Translations under genes and position numbers: made by a program
Part shown: positions 25,201-39,953 of the stretch, piece after piece
Layout of the letters: each line of letters starts with the position of its first letter
How positions within the stretch are numbered: the stretch's first letter is position 1
NCBI GenBank assembly: GCA_008692225.1
Contig: VICG01000001.1
Span: 1,042,501-1,106,500, forward strand
From: Monilinia fructicola
Taxonomy: Eukaryota; Ascomycota; Leotiomycetes; Helotiales; Sclerotiniaceae
Direction of reading: 5' to 3'
Length of the DNA: 64,000 bases
Notes under the pieces: model-generated
The model's input: the letters and a program-made list of their open reading frames with translations, nothing else
Database searches by the model: none
What the model was told of the DNA's origin: nothing

Positions 25201-26750
25201 AATACGATCAAATTTCTAATGCCGCCTTTCTCTGGTTCTATATTCGTATTGTTGTGAGTCCAAATAACTGCGACCTGTACCATTCGTGACGTATATTCGA
25301 GTGTACTTAACGTAAGTGCGTTCTAGGCTTGCCGCGTAGCCTCCTTTTCTGGTGCAAACTTGCAATATCTGGATCACATCCGAACCAACTAGCCAGTCCT
25401 AGAACTTACCCCGTGCTTCTCTGCTCCTCTGTACTCCGTCTGTTTGTATATGAACTTTAATGAAACCTCGAAGCCTTGAGTAGTGGTTGCCCGTCCTTAT
25501 CAACCTGTTTTGTCGACACCTAAGGCTTTGAAATAAGACCCATTGTTTCGTGTGCTGAGCATGAAAGAGGATTATGGGAAAGAATTCGAAAGTATCAAAG
25601 GTCTTGGTGGTATTTACGACAGCCTTCTGATTGTAGTAACATCTTAAAAAGGCACCTCGGGAGAATAGAAATGGCTAGAAATTTTTTGTAGCTAAAGACT
25701 CTTCTGGCAAGTGATAGATAGTCTTGTCGCATTATCTTGGATCTTTTCTTGATGCGAAGAAGATGTGAAGGATGTCAGCCAGCGCTCAGTTATCGCGATT
25801 GGTTTTGGGTAGAGTTTGGACCTGGATCTATTAGATTTATCTTACTGATGGTTTGGAAAGACTGATATTGAACAACAAGGATTGATGCGATAGTAATAAT
25901 AAGAATATTCTAGATCTATTCTGATCGTATTAATGTTCAAATGATGGAATGACTGCAATCTCGTATTTCGAGGGCTCATCTACATATACCAACTGAAATC
26001 CGAGGAGAATAAGGATTTTGAAACGAGTTCTTTTGAAAGCAACTAGACGCAGTACTGAGAAGTTCTTCATTGAAGTTCTTGGTTGGATGATAATTATAGC
26101 CATAGCCATAGCCATACGTAGAAGTTGTGTGTTTCGGAATCTGCTTGGTGATTTGGACGCATCCTGGCGTACATCTGTTCTAACTTCTGAACAAGAAAGT
26201 GTCGTATGGAAGAGGTTAACAGACTGAAATACTATCTTGTAGTAGGATAAGTAAGACGATGATAGATGATAGATGATAGATGATAGCAGTGAGCATGGTC
26301 TTCCATTACTTTTGAAGCTGCACGTACCGAGTAAGGCAACTAGTTGGTCGGTTTTGATGGAAATCCTCTTTCTTCTAGATCTCTCACCTCTCAAGTTACC
26401 ACAGGGAAGGAGAGGCTTGCCCCGTGGATGAAAAGGTTACAAGTGTCACATTAAGATGCGAAGAATGATCTCTTGCCATTGTTGACATCGAAATGCTCCA
26501 TGGATATCTTCCTCATCGTCCTTTCCTCTTTTGATCAAATGTATCATCCCGTCTTCTCTTCCCGTTGATGTATTTGGAAAGAACGACTTCCCCACAATGC
26601 CATCACCCAACACGGCTCGATCTCCTCAACCTCCTCAATCTCTTTCATTCTCCTCAATTCTCCTCAGCCCAACCAATCATAAAATTGAGAAAGTGCGGGA
26701 TACTAGCTTACTTTTCCTCGTTTCCTCGTTTCCTCCACCTTCCCATTGTC
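22295..26750. other. Gene-poor intergenic region
   Basis: About 4.4 kb with no gene I can support. It holds GGA repeats just after the UbiB-type gene, CATC units (22508-22540), a GAAA/GAGA array (22676-22747), an AG run (about 22880-22905) and a TACGGAGTAC copy on the minus strand (23072-23081). From about 23.1 to 25.9 kb the sequence is ordinary in composition and not low-complexity, yet open frames stay under 100 codons. It could hold a decayed gene or a non-coding transcript; nothing in the sequence tells which. Confidence 0.5.
22676..22747. repeat. (GAAA/GAGA)n array
   Basis: Purine-only tetranucleotide array of about 70 bp, intergenic. Confidence 0.9.
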
Positions 26751-27704
26751 TATAAAGTTTGTTCCTTTTCTTCCTCAATCCCGTTTCCTTCTTACTCTTC
26801 TACAACCTTTTCCGCAATACCAACTTTATCAATTTTGATCGATCATATCGATCAAAGTTGATTCCTCCTTGTCTTCTCCATCACCTTGACCTTCTCCATT
26901 ACCCTGATTGAAGTATCTCGATACTTTCAATTCAATAACAAATACCAAATATCACATCTGTAAGTCAATTTTAATTAATTGTGGTTTTATCCTTTACCCC
27001 TTCGGTTATTATGCCCCTTATCATAACAAAACATCTCTCAAGTCATCTTCCATCTACTTTCATACAACTTGAACATCTTTCTGACAATCTATTATAGCAT
27101 CAAGAATTTCAAAGATCGTCCTTGGTTCGAGTCGATCACATCTATTTGATTCATAAGTACCTAGGTAAGTTCCTTCATTTATCCATCATCTATTGACCTA
27201 TCATCTATTGACCTATTGATCTTCTCTTATTGAATCCACCACCTTCAACTTCACCTTCAACTTCTCCATCTATCTTTCCTTATTCCTATTCTCTATATTG
27301 AGTATTGAGTTGTGCGACCGAATATTCATACTCTATCTACTGTTTTTCTCTTCTTTTTTTGAATTTCCTTCAATGCATCACGTCGCGTCTTTTTCCATCC
27401 AAGACTATCTCCTACCTTCAACTATCCCCATTCTACTACTCCTCTTTCCCTATCTTAGGTCACCTTACCTTACCCTACCTTACCTCAAATCATTCTCATG
27501 GCTGCTTCGATCTTTTATTGATTCAGCGTTAACTTATCAAACAGACTTCACACCATCACGTTCTTGACACTTCAGGGTATGGAGAAACTGAATATAATCA
27601 ATCTACTTCCATTACAACATAATTGTCTTATTCTACCCCCTCTTTTGCATCTTTCTTGAATTCAACTAACTGTTAAATTCTTTACAGATTATCCTCAACT
27701 CAAT
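26751..27704 (+). promoter_or_regulatory. Promoter and intron-bearing 5' leader of the helicase gene
   Basis: A TATAAAG box at 26751-26757 is followed by a pyrimidine-rich stretch typical of strong fungal promoters. Two leader introns are likely: 26960-27097 (GTAAGT donor, CTGAC branch, ATAG acceptor) and 27165-27687 (GTAAGT donor, CTAAC branch, TTTACAG acceptor), leaving short leader exons at 27098-27164 and 27688-27704. The donor of the second sits inside a TACCTAGGTA palindrome (27158-27167). Splice sites are read from consensus only. Confidence 0.55.
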
Positions 27705-29814
27705 ATGACCTCCTGGAATATCGATGCCATGGCTAATGCCTTGCCCAACGTAGCCGGAACATCTGTTGCTACTGCTAATGCAGAGCACCAGATGAATCCT
27801 CAAGACGCTGGTTGGGTTCCTACGACAAAGTACGATTATGACACCTACAATATGTCCGCTAAGCAACTTTCCGATGCTCGTGACGCTGCCGGTGCAGATG
27901 GTACAGAGGCAGCAGCTGACGCTGATGATGAGCCTGAGACACTTGCTGTTGGTGGTGTTCGTCCTGGCGATTGGGCCTCGAATGGTGCCATCTATGAGTG
28001 GAATGAAGAGTATGGTGATGTTGGCCCTAGATTCCTAGCTCTAGAGGAACAATTATTCGGCAAACAGAACAACCATGTTCGTCAAGGTATACAATTCGCA
28101 AGGTAAGTTTTCGCCCTTCTTTGCTGACTTATATGAACTTAACATCTTTTAGCGTCGTGTCCCTCTCCGTTACCCAAGAAGGAACCGCCAAGGTTGCCCC
28201 CATCCGTAGGTTCGAGGATGCAGGTTTACATCCTGTCATGCTTGAAAACGTTAAGCTTGCTGGCTATCGCGTTCCAACTCCAATCCAACAATACTGCCTT
28301 CCTGCAGTCAAGACTGGACATGATGTGGTTGCTTGCGCTCAAACCGGTAAGTTGTGCTCGTGGCTTCCTGAGTCACATGAACGGTCCACTGACATGAAGT
28401 GCTCACAGGTTCTGGAAAGACTGCTGCTTTCTTGATCCCAATCTTGTCAAAGTTGATGGGCAAGGCAAAGAAGCTTGCTGCACCTCGCCCAAATCCTGCC
28501 ACTTTTGTCCCTACCCGAGACAACTACGTTAGGGCTGAGCCATTGGTCCTCATTGTCTGCCCCAGCCGTGAGTTGGCAACTCAAATCTTTGATGAAGCTC
28601 GCCGTTTCTGTTATCGTACAATGCTTCGACCTTGCGTCGTTTATGGAGGTGGCCCTCTTGTAGAGCAACTCAACCAGCTTGCAAAGGGCTGTGATCTCCT
28701 CATTGGCACTCCTGGACGTCTTTGCGATATGATCCGTCGACCCCATGCCCTCACCCTTAGCCGTCTTAGGTACATGGTGATTGATGAGGCTGATGAGATG
28801 TTGAACACCGATTGGGAGGAAGAGTTGAAGCAAATTATGACTGGTGGTGGTAAGTACTTTGATTTCTTCGTGTTTGCACGTTAATAATTTGGAAATAGAT
28901 CAAGAAGAAGGCAACATCAACTACATGATGTTCTCTGCCACCTTCCCAAAGATGGCTCGTGAGATTGCCAAGGAGCATCTCTCCCACGATTATGTTCGCA
29001 TTCGTGTCGGTCGTGCTGGTAGTACTCACTCCAATATCAAGCAAGACATCATCTACGTTGAGCCTTCTAGCAAGTACAAGGCCTTGAAGGATTTGCTTCT
29101 ATCAACCCCACCTGCTCGAACCATGATCTTCGTCAACACCAAGCGTGCTGCCGATGAAGTTGATGATTTCCTCTTCAATGCTCACCTCCCATGTACATCC
29201 ATCCACGCTGATCGTACCCAACGTGAGCGTGAAGACTCCATTCGTGCTTTCCGTAATGGAAAGACACCTATCCTGATCGCTACTGGTGTTTCTTCACGTG
29301 GTTTGGATGTTCACAATGTCATGCACGTCATTAATTTTGATCTTCCATCTAATGCTCATGGCGGTATTGACGAGTATACTCACCGAATTGGTAGGTTGTC
29401 CTCTTCTTCATCATTCATTTTTGCAAGTTACTTACCATTGATTTACCAGGTCGTACCGGTCGCATTGGAAACATGGGTCTCGCAAGCTCATTCTACAATA
29501 CCCGCAATGAGGACATCGCCGAAGCTTTGGTCAAGTTGTTGTTGGAAACCCGTCAAAACATCCCCGATTTCCTTGAGGCTTATCTCCCTGAGGGTTTCAC
29601 CATGGATGGCCAAACCGGTGATCTTGACACTCTTGAATTTGATGATGACTCTGACGAAGAGGAAGGTGGTGAGAATGCTGACGGTGATGCTAACGCTGGT
29701 GTTGCCTGGGGAGCAGATGGTGCTGCTGGTGGTTGGGGTGCTACTGAAACCACTGAAGCTGCTCCAGCTGTCGGTGGTTGGGGAGCTGTTGCTGGTGGCA
29801 GTGGATGGGATTAG
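27705..29814 (+). CDS. DEAD-box ATP-dependent RNA helicase (Ded1/Vasa-related)
   Basis: ATP-dependent RNA helicase of the DEAD-box family, probably cytoplasmic and acting on mRNA. Five exons: 27705-28102, 28153-28346, 28409-28849, 28899-29390, 29450-29814; the introns are 50-62 bp with GTAAGT/GTAGGT donors. The product is about 629 residues. Motifs in order: Q motif GYRVPTPIQQ, motif I AQTGSGKT (split by intron 2), Ia PSRELA, Ib TPGR, II DEAD, III SAT, V ATGVSSRGLDV and VI HRIGRTGR (split by intron 4). The N-terminus is Ala/Asp-rich; the C-terminus is acidic, then rich in Gly-Trp (GGWGA repeats) and ends GGSGWD. All catalytic motifs are intact and there is no frame break. Ded1/Vasa-like placement rests on overall motif spacing and the Gly-rich tail; the N-terminal region is unlike classic Ded1. 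Confidence 0.93.
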
Positions 29815-32032
29815 ATCATTTTCACAATTCGTGAGAGGTCTTTTTTTTCCTTCAGAATCTACCTTGCACCTTTTTTGCTAATGGCATTCATATGTCATTG
29901 GTGATTTACTATTTCCTTGTTATCATTCGATCTGGGGACATATATGGGCGGAGACAGCCTTGCCATGGACGAGGACTTTCTGCCTGTTATGTCAATTTTG
30001 TATGCTTGTAGTTTGGTTGGAGTTGCCTTTGGGGAGTTCTTGCCTGGTATAAACGCAACAAAGTTATGAGATCTTACATTTCAAAAACCAACCGTTAGAT
30101 AGGACATCTTTTAAATAATATTTGTTCTACGAAAGTTTGAATTTATCGCAAGTGTTATGTGATTGTGAAATAAATCTTCAATCCTATTGAGGCCTTTAAC
30201 CTTGTCAAGGACATCTTAAAATCCTTTGATTTGCATTCTTGAGGTGAGTTAGAACTAGTCCATCCAATATTCAGGACTGCAATCAACAACGTAAGGTTCA
30301 TGATCCATTGACCAATCTGCCAGACCTTAATCATATCACATAGACAGAAAGCTTGAATCTCGTCCAGGACTGCGGACACTTGGGCACGCTGAAGCGAAAC
30401 CCTCCATCTCGAAGCAAATGGTTGACCATAATGGGCATAGGAAGAAAGTGGGCACAGAGAGAGATACAGATACAGATACGCGTGTTCCACCAGAGAATCC
30501 ATATCTCCGATTGGTCAGGTCGAGGAGAAAAGTCGTTCTTGGGGGTGAGCGTGCGTGGCTTTGATAGTGTGGGTGGGTGGTGTGGGTGGTGTGGATGGTG
30601 TGGAGGGGCAGAGGAAGGAAAGGGAGGCGGGAGGGAGGGAGGGAGGGAGGGTTGTTGGTTGAGCTTGGTTTAGCTTAGCTCGGGGTTTTAGGTTGGGAAA
30701 TATGTAGCGTCCGGTAGTGGTATGGTATGGTATGGTATGGTGTGGAAAGACCAAGCACGCAGCGCGCAGCACGCAGCACGCAGCACGCAAAATCCGACGA
30801 GGGGAAAAGAGAAAAAGGAGAGGAAGAGGCCCGCGAGCAGCGACTCGTGTGGGCGCGAGATCTTCCGGCCGCGGTCCTACTCTGTTTCTGTTTTTCTTTT
30901 TCCGCCTCTCGTTTTTCCAGTGGCGTGCGGGTGGGTGTTTGGGAGGGAGGGAATGCGTCATCTACACCCTGGCGAAGGCGCGCGACGCTGTACGCGATGA
31001 GGGGCGAGGGGCGGCGCGGCGCTACGGCGCTATTGGTATTGTTGGATGTGGTAGAGGGTGGGCTGGTCCGGGTTGCGCGGTGCGGATCGAGGGGGGGTGC
31101 GTCGCGCCGCCCATCTACATCTACATCGACATCGACGTCGAGAGCGAGCTCGGTGTTATGGACCGAAGATCAGCGGGCGAGATCGCGGGTACCGCGAGGG
31201 TATGTGTCGTGACGGGATTCCACCCCCGTCCCGTCTCGATCTGGGGCTGCGAGATGGGGATATGGTTTGGTGGGGGAGGGCTCGTGGAGGGTGGGTAATC
31301 TTGGGGTTGAGGGGGATGTGTAGGTGAATGGAGGATGATTGAATGGAGATAGATATAATGCATTTCTATTATCTGTGTCATCTGTATAGTCAAAGGACTC
31401 AGATGTAAGCACCTAGGTACACGCAGATTTGTCGAGATTGAAAGAACAGTATTATAAAGAGAGATGAGTGTTAGAAAAGGATTCTTAGGTCTGGCGTAGG
31501 GTTGAGGGAAGAAAAGAGAGGGCGAGGGATGAAAGTGTTGGTAGGTATCCAGCTCTTTATTGCGCTGTTATTGTGAATGGTGTTGAAGGGGGTGGTAGGT
31601 GTTTATGCGTGATGTGGCAAATGAGATGGGGGTGGGATGACATTGTGAGAATGTCATGCGAGATGATACGTGTTGGATTATATCGAGGAAAGATTGTATG
31701 TGTGCATAAGATTGCTTGTGATATGAATGATAATGAGACCAGCCAAGTTGATGTTCAGGTTAGGCCAGGCTCTTGTCCAAGTTTAACTAAAAATTTATAG
31801 AATTCCAGGTTGCTATCAATCTACTAAACCAACAAGTAGGCTGCGGGGAAAGTCTCATTATGTTCATCACACCAAGAATAGCTATTGATTTGCACCTCAT
31901 GCGCCATTGTACGCATTATCCAGGGTGCGAGAAACAGAATACAGTAACAATACTAGCTCTGTATGATCCCAAAAAAACAAGTGGGCATCAAACATATCCA
32001 TAATACACATAAACATGAAAGTGAACACCATC
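29815..32032. other. Intergenic region with a GC-rich island
   Basis: Begins with the helicase 3' untranslated region. From about 30560 to 31310 the sequence turns G-rich and CpG-rich, with GGGA repeats (about 30625-30650), TATGG repeats (about 30719-30741) and GCAGCAC repeats (about 30755-30790). Overlapping open frames exist on both strands there because stops are rare in GC-rich DNA; none shows a known motif or splice chain. The rest (31.3-32.0 kb) contains the start of the 3' region of the minus-strand neighbour. Confidence 0.55.
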
Positions 32033-34811
32033 TTATGATGTTTGGGCTTCTTCTTTGACCCCATCATGCTTCTCCTTCTCTTCTCTTTCAACATTAGCTT
32101 CTACGTCTGTCGATGATGGTTTAATTTCTTCGTCAAGTTTCGACTGAACGGGTTCTATTGAAGCTGGAGCTGGCAGTGCAGCAGACGGTTGTGAGTTGCC
32201 GTACAGATTCCTCTCTAAACCACCTAGCAAATCAGGAAAGTCATCCTCTTCTTCTTCTTCAACAACGGGATTGTTTAGTTCGACCTGAGGGTCGACCTGA
32301 GCTTCAGTTGGTTCCTTTGACTCATCTAGAGCAATAAGCTCAGTTGACTCATTGGAAGCAGTTGGCGCAGTATGCTCAGTTGACAAATTTGACTCGATTG
32401 GCTCGATTGGTGCAGTACACTCAGCTAAGTTATTAGACTCAGTTGGCGCAGCATGCTCGGTTAATTCAGTTGATTCGGCTGATTCAGTTGATTTAGTTTG
32501 GTAATTTGGCTCATTTGGCGCATTGGACTCCGTTGATTCGGTTGGGATAATGCGCTCATATAACTCAATTGACACAATTGATGTCGCGTGCTCAGCTGGT
32601 CTGGTAGGTTCAGCAGGTTCAGCAGATTTATATACCGCGGTAGGTGGTGAAGTTGAGGAAATTGGCTGCTCTTCTGTTTTGACTGGAGAAGTGGATGGAG
32701 TTGAGGCAACGAGTTGGTCTTCTTTGGTTGGAGGGCTAGATAAAGCCGTAGCTAAATTAGGCACTGTGGGTGGTGGCATTTCTTCAACAACAGGCACTGG
32801 TGAATTCACTGCGATATTTTGAGGACTCTTTTCTTCAACGGGGAGTGGGTCTGAAGTTTTCGCAGGAGATTGAATTGAAGCAGGAACAGTGGGGGCTGGG
32901 CTGTCGGTCCTTACTGGTATTCCCGTGCCAATGTGGGAATTTTCAGCATTTCCGAGAATGTCAAGGAGCATTTCTTCTTCCTCTTCTTCTTCGGCACGGA
33001 GTTCTCTGGATATGTCCTCAAGCTCTTGAGTAGGGTGTGGTGGTACAGGGGGTAGTTCGGTTGGTGCGGATACTTCTGCTATCGAGAGCATTTCTTGATT
33101 TATTCTCTCAATAGGAGCCGATGAGATATCGGTATTCCCCGGTGGAAATAATATAGGCTCTCGTGTGGTAGTCTCAGTCGGTGAGACCACAGGAGTATTG
33201 ACTGTGGATGTAGTTAAAGCTATCTGTTTCAAGGGACTACCAAATTTTCCTTCGTCCTTTACTCTTTCCAGTTCCAATTTGGTGGGTCCGTAATTGTCGG
33301 TACCGCCCATCGTAACATCTGGGCTGCTTAGATTTGGGATGTCAAGCATAGTCGACATTGGATGATCTTGAGAAGAGTCCCTGTGCGGTCTTGATGGTGA
33401 GTTGAGAACATCAACAGAGTCGTCATCTTCATCTCCTTGGTCGCCCTCATCTCCATCATCATCATCTGAAGCTGGATTTGAGTCATCTATCATCTCGGTA
33501 TCGAGGTTCTTAGCCGGTATTGCACTACCTTCACCTTCTATTTTGATCCCCTGCGATAATGTTAACACGTTTCCTGCAGGCATTTCTAAGCACATCTTGG
33601 CAACTTACATCAGCCCCTAGGTTAGATGTACTCGCATCACCATTTTGAGCCGCTGGTTCGCTAGCGATATGAGGTGTAGAAACAGGCGCTATCTTCTTTC
33701 GTCCCCTGCCAGGACCCCGCTTCCCTTTCTTGCCTACTGGACCCTTACGTCGGAATGGTGTGCCTTCAATCGCACTTGGATCTGGAATAGTCGTTTGCGA
33801 GACAACTTCCCCAACGACAGTTTGACCATGGGGAACAATAACCTTTTCTAAATACTCATTGCCTGCAGCATCTGTCCTGCGAACTGTAGTTTGTACGACT
33901 GTTGGAACAGGGGGAGGTTTTGGAACTGCAGATACCAAGCCTTTTCTTCTTTTAGCCAGGAAATCCATATCCGATGCGTTCTGGTGACCAGGAATCTGCT
34001 TCCAGGCACGAGCCGTAAATCCACTATCTTTGGTCTCATCCTCCTTCTTATCTGGTTTATCTAGGTTGGCCTCGAGATCTTGTTCTTCTTCGTCCATAGG
34101 AGCAGGCCTTTTATATATCTTTCCAGATCGCGCCGCACGTAGAAGATCTTGACTGTGTTGTGGTAGTAGGTGAGAGTCTTTTGGCATTCCCCATGGCAGC
34201 TCTGATGCCCAAATATCATTTTGCGAGGCATTGTTCTCCTGCGGAGGTGGAGGCGCGACGGTAACAAGTTCGCGACGCCATTGTCTTACTGGAATTCCCT
34301 CGAGTATGTCATGGTCAACATAGCCTGTGCGATTTTGCCGCCTTCCACCTGTTCGGTACTGTAGAGAAATTGTCAGCTTCTCCAGCTAGCTAAGAAGGAG
34401 CGGAAAAGTGTTGAAATTGCTAGATTACATCTTCGCAAGTTGAGACGAGAGGAATGGCAATTGGCCAATCATCCGTGTGAATGCAATTTGTAAGAACTTA
34501 CGGCAGGCATATTAATCTTTTTTGGGGGATTGAGTTATGTTATGCGAGGGAGAGGAAGGATGACTTTCAATATTCCCGCCAGAGGTAGGATGAGGCTGGA
34601 TCGCTAGAGTCGCAGTATTTCTCCCAACTCGTGATGCTCTAGATGCGAGAGGGCTCGAGGTAGAAGGATTGATTTGGTTTCCAGGGCCTGATTCTGATAC
34701 ATCCAAACTACCTTCAGATTGACTCTTAGGAGCTTTCGTATGATTGCGATTGCGAACGGTGGAGAGGGGGGGACGGCCTCTGCGGCGGCTAGCCTTGACC
34801 TTGGGAGGCAT
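32033..34811 (-). CDS. AT-hook-like, acidic, probably nuclear protein of unknown function
   Basis: I do not recognise this family. Model: exon 1 34811-34502, intron 34501-34359 (143 bp), exon 2 34358-33609, intron 33608-33551, exon 3 33550-32033; about 858 residues. The N-terminus has an AT-hook-like RRRGRPPLS. Exon 2 encodes a well-ordered block (RTGYVDHDILEGIPVRQWRR, then WGMPKDSHLLPQHSQ and AARSGKIYKRPAP) followed by a basic stretch rich in GKKGKRGPGRGRKK. Exon 3 is disordered: an Asp/Glu run, then many Thr-Glu-Ser/Ala-Pro-Thr-Glu repeats (32280-32560). Exon 1 is out of frame with exon 2 by one base; removing one A from the run at 34518-34523 fuses them. Without that correction the coding sequence would start at the Met at 34510 and 34811-34512 would be a separate 99-codon frame. 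A chromatin or transcription role is inferred from the AT-hook and charge pattern only. Confidence 0.7.
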
Positions 34812-35539
34812 ATTAGCAATTGAGAACACGATTATGACTTCTGAACCGATCAAAAGAATGCGCAAAAAAATAATTGAGTCATTTCACTCGCATCTACATA
34901 CCTGCTTGCTGGTCGATACTGGGTAAAACTACATCAATTTACAATTGGAAGGTGCGGAAGGACTCAAGGAAGTGACATCCAAGGCAGATCTTATTATAGT
35001 CACGTGATTAAGCGTGTCGATTTTGGGATGCAAGGTGCTCGATTGAATGTCACAAGAATACTTGCGTGGTACGCCAATTGGGTTTATTTTTAGTTCAAAG
35101 CACTATTTTATGATTTCCATTCAAGCTCAAATTATGATGCGGCGCAAGAAATGCTTGCCGTGCAGTGTATTCCTGGCCGTCTATTTTGGTTGGGCAGGAA
35201 TTTGACCTTGACGGACTAGAAGAGGCACCCATATCTTTTTTCGAAGTCTCTCCCCTATTTCTAGCGAAAGGATTTCGGTATGCATGTATGGAACTATTGA
35301 CATGTACCAGCTCATGCCTCCTTCGCGAAATTTTGATAGCTGAGAGGTGAATGTTTCTGAAATACTTGGTATAAGACTGTCTCGCCGGACAGACACCAAA
35401 ATGCAATTGAACTCCATGTATAGTGATACATCTGACCAGGTCCAAATGTCTTGACTCCACATCCACGATCATGATAAAGTCCTCAGTCCCAACTATTTAG
35501 TGTGAGCCACAGTTCGACCCTGAAGATGAGAAAAATTCC
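34812..35539. other. Short intergenic region between two minus-strand genes
   Basis: Contains the upstream region of the AT-hook-like gene with a TCACGTGA site (about 35000-35007), and the 3' side of ISD11. The open frames at 35095-35472 show no family marks and cover the ISD11 3' untranslated region. Confidence 0.55.
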
Positions 35540-36224
35540 TTACCCTGTATCCTTTTGTCTTACTATATCGTTTCTTTTCCCGGATTGTTTTCCCTGTAGC
35601 AAAAATTAATATCGGCGCCTTGCCCACAAAGACCATATGAGAGCACATACCGTTTTACCCCCTTCGACAACTAGTCGATCGAGTTGGAAGAATTGACTAA
35701 CAACAGTTTGCCTCTGTCGTGAAAATCATTAGCAATTATACCTTCAACTTTTGCTCAGCTTTACGCCCGCATGCCTCTCCCGGGCCATCGCATCCCACAA
35801 CAAATGTTCCATGCTTGAATACCAACAGAGATCTGCCAGCACCATGTAGAGGTTCCTGAAAATATACATCCTAGCATACCTTCAAGCTTTGTAATTCTTT
35901 CAGTCCTTTCTGCATCAATTCTTGGATTTTCCTCTCATCTTGAACATCCTTGTGCTCTCTGAATGAGTCTCTCGTCCTACGTTTCGCATACTCGCGGAAA
36001 TTGTATGCTGCAAATTGGCTGCCTTGTCTTAATAATTGTCGATACTGCAAGTTGAGAGTAAGTATGAGTATATATCAACGGCGGATGCTTTGCCTCTTAT
36101 GGCTTGGCATTATAATTTTGTGATATATGAAGTGGCAACAACTTGTCGAGTAAAATTTGCGATTACTCACCAGAGACCGAGCTTGCTGTGAAGCTTCCCC
36201 TTTCAGACCTGATACTACAGACAT
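35540..36224 (-). CDS. ISD11: ISD11, LYR-motif subunit of the mitochondrial cysteine desulfurase
   Basis: ISD11 (LYRM4) binds and stabilises the cysteine desulfurase Nfs1, with acyl carrier protein, in the mitochondrial matrix, where sulfur is passed on for Fe-S cluster assembly. Four exons: 36224-36171, 36044-35880, 35713-35651, 35593-35540; all introns are phase 0 with GTGAGT or GTATGT donors. The product is about 111 residues, normal for the family. The LYR motif (SL-YRQLLR) is formed across the first splice junction. Next come the conserved [16 protein letters not shown] block, a helical stretch ending LKELQSLK and a C-terminus RQKDTG. The start at 36224 gives the usual short pre-LYR segment; an upstream in-frame Met at 36275 would add 17 residues. 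It lies head to head with ATP sulfurylase. No frame breaks. Confidence 0.9.

Positions 36225-39953
<3,729 letters not shown>

Noticed and set aside
27110..27140. GGTTCGAGTC sequence resembling a tRNA T-arm
   Set aside because: No matching acceptor, D or anticodon arms around it; no tRNA gene was found in the window.
30515..31327. Several overlapping frames on both strands
   Set aside because: GC-rich DNA has few stops; frames overlap on both strands and none shows a conserved motif or splice chain.
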